Assembly (NCBI GenBank): GCA_050118555.1
Contig: JASFKQ010000006.1
Location: 1-41,903 of the forward strand
Reading direction: 5' to 3'
Source of the DNA: CALKKN01 sp050118555
GTDB taxonomy: Bacteria; Pseudomonadota; Gammaproteobacteria; Xanthomonadales; SZUA-36
Length of the DNA: 41,903 bases
Shown: positions 22,844 to 31,609 of the stretch, piece by piece
Layout of the letters: each line of letters starts with the position of its first letter
Position numbering within the stretch: the stretch's first letter is position 1
Position numbers and translations under genes: made by a program
Notes under the pieces: generated by a model
Told to the model about the DNA's origin: nothing
Databases searched by the model: none
The model's input: only the letters and a program-made list of their open reading frames with translations

Positions 22844-25036
22844 TCAGGGCCTCCAGGTGTAACGCAGCTTCACGACAGCCTGGTCCTCCAGCGGGAGCAA
22901 CGAACTCCAGCGTGCGTCCTCGCCCACGGGGTGCTCCCAGGCACGATTCCAGACGACGAAGAGGTCGGTGCCTGGGACGATCGTCCAGCGCAGCCGTGTA
23001 TTGACACCGAGGTTCGACGAGATCGAGTCGAACTGGGCATAGGCCGACAGCACCAGGTCCGGCGTGAAGGCGTAAACGGTCTTCAGTTGCCACAACCGCT
23101 GCGAGAAGTCGCCCTCGGGCAGGCGGCCATAGTTGATCTCCATGGACAGGGAGACCTGCAGACGTCCCCCTGGGGTGGTGTAGCTACCATTGGCGAACCA
23201 CTGCTCGAGGTGGCCGCTGTAGAAACTTCCGAACCACACGCCGCCACCGATCTGCCAGGGTCGGTGCAATGACGAACTCGCCTCGACGCGGTAACGCGTA
23301 AAGCGGTAATCCCCCGGCGGAATCACAACACCGTCGGCCACCTCGAACGGCTCGGTCAGCCGCTCGAACTGCGGGTACCAGTTCGCTTCCAGATGCTCAC
23401 CGGACTGCGTCCTGACGTTGAACGGCGCAGTGAACAGCCACCACGACTGGGTATTTCCGTCCAGATCCTGGATCACGTCGAGACTGGTCTCAAAGAAGAA
23501 CTGCCGGACCCATTTGGCCCACCAGCCCTGCTGCGGCCGCGGCTGAAATGCGCCGCCGCCGGAGTACCACCGCGTGCCCGGTCGCGGCAGAAAGCCCATC
23601 GCCGGGTCGAGTGCGTCGCCGAATTCCTTGTAAATGAGGCGCAGGTCCCAGAGGTCATTGGGGTAATCGATCTTGAAGCCCCAACCCGTGCGCTGGCCGG
23701 AACCAATGTCGCCGTCGCTGCGAGCCGCCCAGGCCCCGACCAGGAAATTCTTGTCTTCAAAAAGGCTCGAAGTGCGCCAGAGGGCATCGATACCGGTGAG
23801 GCGGTTGTCGTGCATCGCCGTGGGGTCGCCGTCGGTCGCGATCATTCCCAGCCTGAAGTGGTCGTCAAAGTCGTAGGTGACCCGGCCGGCAAACAGGCTG
23901 GTGCTGTCCACCGCGTCGGTGCTGCCCTGGAGCACTTCGAGCGCGCCGATGCCCCAGCGGCCCTGGCGGCCAACCAGCTTGACGCCTGCATCGATGGGCA
24001 CTCTCTCGCCCCTGTACAGGCCGATTCTCCTGGAGAAGAACGGCACGAAAGACTCACCCAGCCCCAGGCCGAATTCGAACTGGTTCGTCCCCTCGAGGAA
24101 GAAGGCGCGCTTCTCGGGGTAGAACAACTCGAAACGAGTGAGGTTGATCTGCCTGTCGTCGGACTCGGTCTCCGCGAAGTCCGTGTTGAAAGTCAGCACA
24201 CCGGATAGCTGCGGGGTGAGGTTATAGGAAACGTCGATTCCCGCGTCCGGCTCGGTCGTGGATTCGCCCCTCCGCAGATCCCGCTCGATGCGCACAAGGC
24301 CGTACGGCGAGACGGATAGCCCGAGCCCCTGTTCAAGAGAGCCGACACCGGCCAGTTCGCCGTTTCGGCTCATGTCGGTGAGGAAGGAGTCCAGGGTAAG
24401 GCCCGACCAGCGCAGCGTGGTTCGGTCGCGGGGAATGTATCGTTCGACGTTGAACCCCCAATGGTCGTTGTTGGCCGAAAAACGTAGCGTGCGGGAGGGG
24501 ATGGCGATCTCGGCGACCCACCCACCCGGCACCCTGCGTGCCGCGGCGACCCACACACCGTCCCAGTCCAGGGAGTAGGACTCCTGGCCGGAAATCAGCC
24601 CGTCCTGGCGCGCGCCGGCGGCGTTGACGCGAAAGTAGTAGCCCGTGGCGCGGTCGTCCAGCGTGTCGAAAACGACAGCCACGGTGTCGTCGCCGTTCAT
24701 GTCCCCGTCGCGCAGCATCGTGTGCACGGCGACCCGATCGGGTTCCGGGTCCGTGCATGTGAAGCCGAAATAGACATGGTCGGCATCGAGCAGCACCCGG
24801 ACTTCGGTAGTGTAAGGGGTCGGCGCCCCCGGCTTCGGTGATTGCTGGGTGAGGTTCGTAATGACACCGGCATCCCGCCACGCTGGCTCGTCGAGCATGC
24901 CATCGATACTGAGCGGAGCGTTCGTGTGGCCAGCTGTCACTCTGGGCGAGTCGCCGGCCGCTGTGGACGGGTGGCAGAAACAGGCCAAAGCGGCGGCCAG
25001 GAAGATCGCCCACGCCTCACGTCTGAGCGTCCGCAT
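22844..25036 (-). CDS. DUF5916 protein with N-terminal CBM9-like domain
   Basis: The start at ATG 25036 gives 730 residues with a signal peptide (MRTLRREAWAIFLAAALACF, then cleavage near STAAGDS). Residues about 35-220 are a carbohydrate-binding family-9-like beta-sandwich: APLSIDGMLDEPAWRDAG, LDADHVYFGFTCTDPEPDR and WVAEIAIPSRTLRF. The rest matches DUF5916, with repeated amphipathic strands (LTFNTDFAETESDDRQIN, LFYPEKRAFFLEG) suggestive of an outer-membrane beta-barrel. The ligand and role of this family are not known. A sigma-70-like promoter lies about 100 nt upstream. Confidence 0.88.
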   Translation of the reverse strand: MRTLRREAWAIFLAAALACFCHPSTAAGDSPRVTAGHTNAPLSIDGMLDEPAWRDAGVITNLTQQSPKPGAPTPYTTEVRVLLDADHVYFGFTCTDPEPDRVAVHTMLRDGDMNGDDTVAVVFDTLDDRATGYYFRVNAAGARQDGLISGQESYSLDWDGVWVAAARRVPGGWVAEIAIPSRTLRFSANNDHWGFNVERYIPRDRTTLRWSGLTLDSFLTDMSRNGELAGVGSLEQGLGLSVSPYGLVRIERDLRRGESTTEPDAGIDVSYNLTPQLSGVLTFNTDFAETESDDRQINLTRFELFYPEKRAFFLEGTNQFEFGLGLGESFVPFFSRRIGLYRGERVPIDAGVKLVGRQGRWGIGALEVLQGSTDAVDSTSLFAGRVTYDFDDHFRLGMIATDGDPTAMHDNRLTGIDALWRTSSLFEDKNFLVGAWAARSDGDIGSGQRTGWGFKIDYPNDLWDLRLIYKEFGDALDPAMGFLPRPGTRWYSGGGAFQPRPQQGWWAKWVRQFFFETSLDVIQDLDGNTQSWWLFTAPFNVRTQSGEHLEANWYPQFERLTEPFEVADGVVIPPGDYRFTRYRVEASSSLHRPWQIGGGVWFGSFYSGHLEQWFANGSYTTPGGRLQVSLSMEINYGRLPEGDFSQRLWQLKTVYAFTPDLVLSAYAQFDSISSNLGVNTRLRWTIVPGTDLFVVWNRAWEHPVGEDARWSSLLPLEDQAVVKLRYTWRP

Positions 25037-25145
25037 CACGCGGCCATCAAATACCGATGCATCTCGGGGGCAGTAAGGGCACATCATATGAAGGCAAAGC
25101 CCGGTTCGGCACCCGCCGTGAGTGAAGAGCTCGCCCACTCCCGGA

Positions 25146-25175
25146 ATCCTAGCGGTGCCCGGGAAGTACCGTCAA
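25146..25175 (-). promoter_or_regulatory. Candidate sigma-70 promoter for the DUF5916 gene
   Basis: On minus, TTGACG (25175-25170) and TAGGAT (25151-25146) are separated by 18 nt. Transcription would begin about 100 nt before the chosen ATG at 25036. Confidence 0.45.
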
Positions 25176-25199
25176 CACTGTACGAATCAGGAATCCGAA

Positions 25200-25241
25200 A
25201 ATCGCGTTTAAAGCATATGGACCCCGGGAAATCGTACGCTA
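25200..25241. repeat. Dispersed 42-bp intergenic repeat, copy 1
   Basis: AATCGCG, then CCCGGGAA, then TCGTA at fixed distances match the copy at 40131-40172 at 31 of 42 positions without gaps. Both copies lie in gene-free DNA. Confidence 0.4.
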
Positions 25242-25283
25242 ACCCCTTCTAATATGAGGTCAAGTGGGTGGGCAGACCTCGAT

Positions 25284-26057
25284 TCAACCAACCTTGTACT
25301 CCTGGATCGTGTTGCCGCCGTCGACGACGATAAGCTGGCCGGTCAGATAGCTCGCCTCTTCGCTTGCCAGGAAGACGGCGACGTGCCCGATTTCCACAGG
25401 CGTTCCGGGGCGGCCGAGCGGTGTATGGCGACCCGCCCCGATCTCCGCCTCGCTGCTCGATTCTGTCTCGATCCAGCCAGGGCCGATGCAGTTGACCGTG
25501 ACTCCGTGGCCGCCCGCTTCGATCGCCAAAGCCCGCGTCATGCCGAGCATGCCGGCCTTGGCCGCGGCATAGACGCCGCTGCCGGCGATGCCGACCACCG
25601 GGCCGGTCACCGACGACATCTGGACGATGCGTCCGTAGTGGCGCCCGAGCATGCCGGGCAGCACGGCGCGGGTGGCCAGAAAAGCACTCGTGAGATTGAT
25701 ATCGAGGCCATAGCGCCAGCCGGCATCGGTCGTCTCGGCCAGGGGCCGGGAGGGTTCGTCGCGCCCGACCTGCACCATGCCGGCATTGTTTACGAGAATG
25801 TCGATGGGCCCGAGTGCGCTTTCCACGGCCTCGACGAGGCCCGCGACCTGCCCGGTATCGGTCAGGTCGGCCGGCCTGGCGAAGGTTTCATCGCCGTCCC
25901 CCCCAAGCTCCTCCAGCCGCTCGAAGATCCGTTCCGTGGTTGAAGTGATCGCAACCCGGGCGCCCGCCGCCCGAAGCAGCCTCGCGCATGCGAAGCCGAT
26001 TCCCCCGGCGCTCCCCGCGCCCGTCACCAGGGCCACTCGCCCTTGCACACCTGACAT
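25284..26057 (-). CDS. SDR-family dehydrogenase/reductase
   Basis: The start at ATG 26057 has GGGAGG 7 nt upstream and gives 257 residues. Classical SDR motifs are present: VALVTGAGSAGGIG (cofactor loop with a two-residue insertion), NNAG, an active-site Ser in MSSVTG and YAAAK (Tyr/Lys). The C-terminal VVDGGNTIQ is typical of FabG-like members. TSTTERIF after strand 2 suggests NADP(H) use, but this is weak. Substrate unknown. The upstream leader contains a 49-bp sequence repeated at 28414. Confidence 0.9.
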   Translation of the reverse strand: MSGVQGRVALVTGAGSAGGIGFACARLLRAAGARVAITSTTERIFERLEELGGDGDETFARPADLTDTGQVAGLVEAVESALGPIDILVNNAGMVQVGRDEPSRPLAETTDAGWRYGLDINLTSAFLATRAVLPGMLGRHYGRIVQMSSVTGPVVGIAGSGVYAAAKAGMLGMTRALAIEAGGHGVTVNCIGPGWIETESSSEAEIGAGRHTPLGRPGTPVEIGHVAVFLASEEASYLTGQLIVVDGGNTIQEYKVG

Positions 26058-26071
26058 GCCGCTGCCTCCCA

Positions 26072-26120
26072 CTCATTTGTTCCCCGCCCATTCTGCCGCC
26101 ATCATGGACTCGACCCAAGT
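26072..26120. repeat. Dispersed 49-bp repeat B, copy 1, in the SDR leader
   Basis: Matches 28414-28462 at 42 of 49 positions with no gaps, including TTTGTTCCCC, CATCATGG and TCGACCCA. On minus it sits directly upstream of the SDR ribosome site, so it could carry promoter or leader function. Confidence 0.6.
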
Positions 26121-26144
26121 ACGATGATCGAAGGGACCCAGGCG

Positions 26145-27782
26145 TCACGGGGGCTTCCAGGCGCCGGATTCCGTTTCGGTGCGAGGTTCCAGCGATTCGA
26201 TCACGTGTTCCGCGAAACCGGTACCGGCTTCGGTGTAGATGTTGAATACCAGCGATGCACCGCATTCTTCGAGTCGCGGAATTTCGTCCGGGTAGCGCGC
26301 AACGGCCGCCACCGGGCCTGCATATTTTGCGAGACGCAGTTGTCGCAGCACGGCCAGCGACGTGGTGATGCGTGGCAGGGTCAGCATGATCATATCGACG
26401 CGCGGGGACAGTTTTACACGGTCCCAGAAATCAGCGTCCGCTGGATCACCCAGAAGCACCCTGCGCCCGGCTTTCTGCTGGCGGCGTATCGTGTCGGGCG
26501 CGATGTCGACGCCTGTCACCAGGCCGGGGAAATGGCTATTCATGTGGTCCCAGGCGCCAGTTCCGACGCCGCCCATGCCGACTATCACAACGCGCGCCTC
26601 GCTGATGTCGATCGGCTGCTCGTCAGCCATCAGGTCGGCCGCCTGGAACCGCTGCCAGAATTCCCGCCGCCCGCTGTATATGCGGTCTCCCGGCCGGATA
26701 ACGATTGCCGCGACGATGAACGAAAAGGCGACCGCTAGCGACAGGACGATCAGCCACTCTTCCGGCAGCCAGCCGTTGGCGGCTGATACGGCGACGACAA
26801 TCAGCCCGAATTCGCTGTACTGGCTCAGGTTGCGGCTGGCCAGCACGGAGGTTCGGGCGCGCAGTCTGAAGCGGGAGAACAGGGCGAAAAACAGGCCGCT
26901 CTTCAGAAGCACGAGCGGCACCATCAGGGCCGCTACCGCCACCATCGCCAGGGTCGGAACCCCACCGGCGCCGATCGACAGGAAGAACCCGAGCAGGAAG
27001 AGGTCCTTGAAGCCCATCATCGTCTTGTTGAGTTCATCGGAGCGCGGGTGGCCAGCGACCAGCGTGCCCAGCACCAGTGCGCCGAGGTCGCCCTTGAGTC
27101 CGACCATCTCGAAGACTTCGGCGCCACCCAGGGCCAGGATGATGCCGTAAAGCACCAGCAACTCTCCGTGCCCGACCCGCTCCAACAGTCCGAATAGCAC
27201 GCGGCGAAGCGCAAACAGAGCGATGATCACGGCTGCCGCCCACAGTGACGGCAAACGCGCGGTCGATGCGGCCAGGAACAGTACCGCGGCGATGTCCTGA
27301 ACGATCAGGACGCCGACCGAAATGCGTCCGTGCAGCGAATTGATTTCGCCTCGGTCTTCCAGAAGCTTGACGACGAATACCGTGCTCGAGAAGCTCAGCG
27401 CGAACCCGATCAAAAGGGCCGAATGCCATTCCAGGCCGGCGACCAGCGGCAAGGCGCTGGTGGCGAATCCCGCCAGGAGCCCGGTGAACAGCAACGTGAT
27501 CAAAACCATGTGGAGGCTCGCGACACCCCAGACCTGGGGGCGCGCCAGCGATCGCAGATCGAGCTTCAGCCCGATCGAGAAAAGCAGCAAAGTGATGCCC
27601 AGGTCCGACAGTTTTTGCAGCACATCTCCGGTGACGATGCCCTGGCTGCCGAGCAGGAACCCGGTGGCGAGAAAGCCGATTAGCGGCGGCAGCCCGATGA
27701 GCCGGGCGCCCAGCCCCAGCACGAACGCCAGTGTGATCCAGGCAACGTCACCCAGCGCAATAGCGATCCAATCCATGCTCAT
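26145..27782 (-). CDS. CPA2-family cation/proton antiporter with TrkA-N domain
   Basis: A 545-residue KefB/YbaL-like transporter. About eleven to twelve membrane helices span residues 5-375, with LGITLLLFSIGLKLDL and GFALSFSSTVFVVKLLEDRGE typical of CPA2 and QDIAAVLFLA in helix 6. Residues about 400-520 are a Rossmann RCK/TrkA-N domain (VVIVGMGGVGTGAWD), then LPRITTSLAVLRQLR. Such proteins exchange K+ or Na+ for H+ and are gated by nucleotides. A role in ion or pH balance next to osmolyte genes is reasonable but inferred. The ATG lacks a strong ribosome site. Confidence 0.92.
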   Translation of the reverse strand: MSMDWIAIALGDVAWITLAFVLGLGARLIGLPPLIGFLATGFLLGSQGIVTGDVLQKLSDLGITLLLFSIGLKLDLRSLARPQVWGVASLHMVLITLLFTGLLAGFATSALPLVAGLEWHSALLIGFALSFSSTVFVVKLLEDRGEINSLHGRISVGVLIVQDIAAVLFLAASTARLPSLWAAAVIIALFALRRVLFGLLERVGHGELLVLYGIILALGGAEVFEMVGLKGDLGALVLGTLVAGHPRSDELNKTMMGFKDLFLLGFFLSIGAGGVPTLAMVAVAALMVPLVLLKSGLFFALFSRFRLRARTSVLASRNLSQYSEFGLIVVAVSAANGWLPEEWLIVLSLAVAFSFIVAAIVIRPGDRIYSGRREFWQRFQAADLMADEQPIDISEARVVIVGMGGVGTGAWDHMNSHFPGLVTGVDIAPDTIRRQQKAGRRVLLGDPADADFWDRVKLSPRVDMIMLTLPRITTSLAVLRQLRLAKYAGPVAAVARYPDEIPRLEECGASLVFNIYTEAGTGFAEHVIESLEPRTETESGAWKPP

Positions 27783-28334
27783 GGCCGTCTCGCCGCAGAT
27801 CTGGGCTGATTGTTACAATCCACTCGGGTATCTCCGGCACGCATCTTCGAAGCCCTGATTCTAATGCAAGCTTGCGCGCCGTTCTGTCGGAAATGCCCGG
27901 GTGCGGCAGGGCCGGCGTGACGGGCCTGGAGTGCGCTCGAGGCATGGCCTGTTTGCCGCCAGGATCGATACGCCGAGGAGCGGGGGCGAGCCAGGCGGGA
28001 CGGCCCACGCCAACCGGCCTGAGAGGGCTATTCTCAATATCGGAGCGCGGAGAATGGGCTGCAAGCAGTCAGTCGTCTTGGACGGGCCGCCCGGTGGCGC
28101 GGGTAACTCCCCGAGCCGCGCCTACGGCGGCTTGCGCGCGGTCGCAAGCCTGACCGAACAGCGGATTGCCCTGATCCGGTCCGCAGAGCGGGGTGAGGTT
28201 GAGTTTGCCGTCACGATTACCGCCGTTCCCTTTCAGGCTCGTCTCGCTTTCGCGGGCTTCGGCGCCAAGTAGTCCACTGTGATCCGGAATCCCGAAGCCA
28301 TTACATGAGTGAGGACAGCTTCCACATCGAAAGT
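27783..28334. other. Long gap without a supported gene
   Basis: About 550 nt between divergently read sequences. A plus-strand frame ending TAG near 28272 contains LTEQRIALIRSAERGEVEF then ARLAFAGFGAK, and an antisense frame is also open, but neither has a ribosome site or a recognisable family. A TTGTTACAATC motif at 27809-27819 lies just upstream of the antiporter start and may be part of its promoter. I call no gene here. Confidence 0.5.
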
Positions 28335-28407
28335 GGCAGGCCGCAGGCGTCGGCAGTCACCTGGTTGCGCAATACGTTCTGCGCCCGGCCGGACTCCGCT
28401 CCCAGGT
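28335..28407 (-). repeat. Repeat A, copy 1: rhamnulokinase-derived 73-bp element
   Basis: Identical at 69 of 73 positions to 31456-31528. On minus it reads LGAESGRA then QNVLRNQVTADACGLP, joining the start and the end of a rhamnulokinase with the middle missing, exactly as in the relic at 31266-31556. It sits next to repeat B, so this spot is a mosaic. Confidence 0.75.
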
Positions 28408-28413
28408 TACTCG

Positions 28414-28462
28414 CTCCTTTGTTCCCCACCCATTTTGCCGGCATCATGGGTTCGACCCAGGT
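28414..28462. repeat. Dispersed 49-bp repeat B, copy 2
   Basis: Partner of 26072-26120 (42 of 49 identical). On minus it is followed by AACAAAGGAG and then repeat A, which has the layout of a leader plus ribosome site in front of a short open frame. Confidence 0.6.
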
Positions 28463-28480
28463 GCAACGTGTGAAGAATCT

Positions 28481-29209
28481 TCAGCTCCCCGTATACAAAT
28501 AATCACTGAACCAGTCATCGCGCCAAACCCGGGATGTCTGCTTGAAACCGTTGCGGACCAGGAAGTCGTCGCATTCGGGGAACAGGGACTGGCCGTGGTA
28601 AAGGGGCCGGTGTTCCAGTTCGATGATCAGGTTGCGGACCTGGCGAGTGTACTTGCCCAGGCTCCTCAGGACCTGCAAAGCGGCGCCCTGGACATCGACG
28701 CAAAGCAGGTCGATGGCGTCGATTCCATTCTCGCGACAGTAGTCGTCCAGTCGCAGCGCTGGCACCAGGATTTCATCCTGTTCATATCGCTGCAGGTAAT
28801 CGTCCCGCGCCCGGAAACACGAGGAGGCTCCGGAATTAACCCAGTCGGACCCCAGGTGATCGGTGGTCGGCTCGCCTGCAGGTGTCGTCGACCGGGTCAC
28901 CGGGAAAAACTGAATCGGGCCCGACTGGTCCCATACCGCCGTTTCCACCAGTCGCACCGAGTGCTGCCCGCGCAGCCGCCGGCGACAGGCCTGGAGCGAG
29001 TCCGGATTGCATTCGAAGGTCGTCACGTCGGCCTCGAAATAGTCCCGCAGCGCCAGCGCATCACTGCCGTCCCAGGCCCCGATCTCGAACACCACGTCAA
29101 TGGCAGATCGGTCGAGGTGGCGAAGAAAGGGCTTCTGCAGGTAATCGGAGTAGTACCGGTGCCTGATCTGTCGCAAACGTCTAAGGGCGGACCATTGTCT
29201 GAAAATCAT
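28481..29209 (-). CDS. FkbM-family methyltransferase
   Basis: A 242-residue SAM-dependent methyltransferase. Motif I is VVFEIGAWDGSDALAL (about residues 39-54), the acidic end of strand 2 is TTFECNPDS, and the FkbM-type core LLCVDVQGAALQVLRSLG lies near residue 170. IIELEHRPLYHGQSLFPEC is typical of the C-terminus. FkbM proteins O-methylate sugars, polyketides or glycans. No operon partner is adjacent: repeats lie downstream and a 230-nt gap upstream. Confidence 0.86.
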   Translation of the reverse strand: MIFRQWSALRRLRQIRHRYYSDYLQKPFLRHLDRSAIDVVFEIGAWDGSDALALRDYFEADVTTFECNPDSLQACRRRLRGQHSVRLVETAVWDQSGPIQFFPVTRSTTPAGEPTTDHLGSDWVNSGASSCFRARDDYLQRYEQDEILVPALRLDDYCRENGIDAIDLLCVDVQGAALQVLRSLGKYTRQVRNLIIELEHRPLYHGQSLFPECDDFLVRNGFKQTSRVWRDDWFSDYLYTGS

Positions 29210-29440
29210 CGTTAGACCGAGTGGGGGTTCCGGAGTCGTAGAGCGGTGAATGCTTTACCAGCTATTTGCCAAAAGAGTGTCGCGGATGGGAAGGAGATAG
29301 AGCGCATTGCCTGATGTGGGCATATAGTGCCGGCACGGTCTGTTGGTTGAGAAGCCTCGTCAAAGCCCGGATGATGTCCCGGGAGATGAACGGAATGCTG
29401 GAGCGCTGGGCAAAGTGGCGCAGGACCATGTTACCGGGGT

Positions 29441-31204
29441 TCAATCCAACCGCTCGAGTAACGCTGCGAACCGTGGGTCATTGCGCAGCGGGGCCAGATC
29501 GGAGTCATGCTCGAGCCAGGCGCGATGTCCGTAGCCCTGCTCAACGGCGCGGTCGAGAAGGGCAAATGCCTCGTCGATTTCACCCAGTAAGCTGTAGGTG
29601 CAGGCCACGTTGTAGATAATGGCCGGCTCGTCCTTGTCGGCCTCGATGGCGCGCCGCGCCCACTCCCGGGCCCGCTCCGTCTGGCCCAGTTCGACCAGCG
29701 CATAGGCGCCGAAGGTCAACGCCCGACCGTCGTCAGGGTGCATGTCCACGTGGCGCTCGGCACAGGCCAGTGTGAGCTTTGTCGCCTCCATCTGCTCCTT
29801 CTTGCGGCCCAGCTCGGCGTAGGCCATGGACAGGAAGGACGGCGCCTGGTAGTCGTCGGGACCCACTTTGCAGGCCTCGTTGAACAGTCGGGCCGCCTTC
29901 TCGAACTTGCCCTGCCCCAGGCAGTCGCGGCCGTAGAAGTAATACGGCTCGAAAAGGCTGGGATTCAAAAGAATCGAATTCTCGAAAGCGCGCTCGGCCT
30001 CACTGTGCTTACCACTGATCGCCAGCGCCGTACCACGCGCGGCGTTGGCCTCCGCGGAATCGGGATCCAGCGTGATGGCCTTGATGCTGGCTTCGCTCGC
30101 CTTGCCGATGTTTTCCTCGGAGGAATCCGCCCACTGATACAGCAGCGAATAGGCGTCCGCCATGCCGGCGTAGGCCAGCGCATAGTTCGGATCCTGCTCG
30201 ATGGCCTTGCGGAACATCAGGATGGCATTGTGAAACTGCTGGCGTGTGAACTTGTAGAAATACTGCCGGCCGCGCAGATAGTAGTCATAGGCCTTTGCGT
30301 CCGAAGTGGCCACCGATTGCAGAGCACGACGATCGCGCGGCGTGAGCTTTACTTCCAAAGCAGCCACGATGCTGCGCGCGATGTCGTCCTGGATGGCGAA
30401 CACGTCTTTCAGCTCGCGATCGTACGTTTCTGACCACAGGTGCGAATCGGTGCCGACCTCGATCAGCTGTGCGGTAATGCGCACACGGTCGCCCGCGCGC
30501 CGCACGCTGCCCTCCAACAGGGTGTTCACGCCCAGCTTACGGGCGACTTCCGGAATGTTGACCTTCTCGCCCTTGAACATGAAAGACGAAGTGCGCGAGG
30601 CCACGCGAAGCTGTGGCAGCTTGACCAGCAGGTTCAGGATTTCTTCGGCGATGCCATCGGAGAAATACTCGTTTTCGGCATCGCCCGAGAGGTTCAGGAA
30701 CGGCAGCACCGCGATCGAACGCCGCTCATCGGTTTTGGACGCCTTGGCTGCGGGAGCAGCTTCCTCCGTTACAATGGGTTCCGCCGCGTTAGCAGGCGAA
30801 TTGACCGGTGCCGCTGGCTCCGGCGCGGGCGACTTCGGCTCGGTCGAGGGTGTTCGCTCGATGCCCTGGGGTCCGATGTCGAAGGCCCAGGCCAGGCCGA
30901 CGGCCAGAATGAAGCCCAGCGCCACCAGCACGATGACCAGCTTCGGCGCCCAGTCGGGCAGGTTCAGGCCGGGCAGGACCGTGGATGACACCTCGATGAC
31001 GATCCAGCCGGCGATCGCGTACAGCGCGATCACGCGGAAAACGCGTCGACGGCGCAATTCAGCAATGAAGTTTTGGATGATAAGCTCCCCGCGCCTGCAG
31101 TGTGACGACGAATGTAGCAGAATTGCCGCCCACGGGTGTAGACAGTTCGCGCCACATGAACCCAAACGGGGCCAGCCCAATCGGAGGCGTGAAACCCTCT
31201 CCAC
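29441..31204 (-). CDS. TolB-like/TPR membrane protein (adenylate-cyclase-associated type), uncertain start
   Basis: From the only upstream ATG, 587 residues. The conserved part starts at FIAELRRRRVFRVIALYAIA, the usual N-terminus of this family, followed by membrane helices near residues 53-73 and 84-105, a Pro/Ala-rich linker, and a TolB-like domain (RRSIAVLPFLNLSGDAENEY, DGIAEEILNLL, LLEGSVRRAGDRVRITAQLI). Six or more TPRs follow (PNYALAYAGMADAYSLL, PDSAEANAARGTAL). These proteins often carry an N-terminal cyclase or DNA-binding domain, absent here. The first 38 residues look non-coding. GGGGAG at 31090-31085 points to an ATC codon at 31078 as start; no ATG, GTG or TTG fits. Confidence 0.85.
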   Translation of the reverse strand: MERVSRLRLGWPRLGSCGANCLHPWAAILLHSSSHCRRGELIIQNFIAELRRRRVFRVIALYAIAGWIVIEVSSTVLPGLNLPDWAPKLVIVLVALGFILAVGLAWAFDIGPQGIERTPSTEPKSPAPEPAAPVNSPANAAEPIVTEEAAPAAKASKTDERRSIAVLPFLNLSGDAENEYFSDGIAEEILNLLVKLPQLRVASRTSSFMFKGEKVNIPEVARKLGVNTLLEGSVRRAGDRVRITAQLIEVGTDSHLWSETYDRELKDVFAIQDDIARSIVAALEVKLTPRDRRALQSVATSDAKAYDYYLRGRQYFYKFTRQQFHNAILMFRKAIEQDPNYALAYAGMADAYSLLYQWADSSEENIGKASEASIKAITLDPDSAEANAARGTALAISGKHSEAERAFENSILLNPSLFEPYYFYGRDCLGQGKFEKAARLFNEACKVGPDDYQAPSFLSMAYAELGRKKEQMEATKLTLACAERHVDMHPDDGRALTFGAYALVELGQTERAREWARRAIEADKDEPAIIYNVACTYSLLGEIDEAFALLDRAVEQGYGHRAWLEHDSDLAPLRNDPRFAALLERLD

Positions 31205-31265
31205 CTCGCGCTCCCGCTAGACCCGAGCCATGTTTTTTCGAAGAACTGAGACCTCGCTGCCCCGA

Positions 31266-31556
31266 TCAGGCCAGCTTGAGGTAGCGCTCGTACGCCTGGT
31301 TCCATTTCGCCGCATCGGCAGGCATGAACGGCTTCGGATCGAACGACGCAGCGACGATTTCGCGAATCCGGGCCAGGTCTGTCACGTCACCTCAACCCAT
31401 CGCCTGAACCGGCGCATTACCGACGGCGATGGCTAGATACGGGCCGGCGATCACGGGCAGGCCGCAGGCGTCGACAGTCTTCTGGTTGAGCAATACGTTC
31501 TGCGCCCGGCCGGACTCCGCTCCCAGGTCAAATGCGAGCCAGGCTTTCTTCGACAT
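31266..31556 (-). pseudogene. Internally deleted rhamnulokinase (FGGY kinase) relic
   Basis: From ATG 31556 the frame reads MSKKAWLAFDLGAESGRA, the N-terminus of rhamnulokinase, and passes directly into QNVLLNQKTVDACGLPVIAG and VGNAPVQAMG, the C-terminal ATP-site region. About 380 residues of the normal protein are missing. An in-frame TGA at 31394-31392 follows, after which the same frame continues with LARIREIVAASFDPKPF and WNQAYERYLKLA to its natural stop. It is non-functional by deletion and nonsense mutation. The deletion junction also occurs at 28335-28407. Confidence 0.85.
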
Positions 31557-31609
31557 GCTCCGTCCCATCGGGTCTGGACAGTCGCCCGACTGCGAACGGC
31601 ACTGCCGAG

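Noticed and set aside
24333..25013. A 226-codon frame overlapping the DUF5916 gene in another register
   Set aside because: Arg/His-rich shadow sequence of the DUF5916 N-terminal domain with no motif.
29262..29444. A 60-residue frame starting TTG and overlapping the TPR gene stop as TTGA
   Set aside because: Coupling geometry is attractive, but there is no family match, no ribosome site and the product is short and basic; kept only as a remote possibility.
29436..29452. GGGGTTCAATCC, resembling a tRNA T-arm
   Set aside because: No acceptor, D or anticodon stems can be drawn around it, and half of it lies inside the TPR gene.
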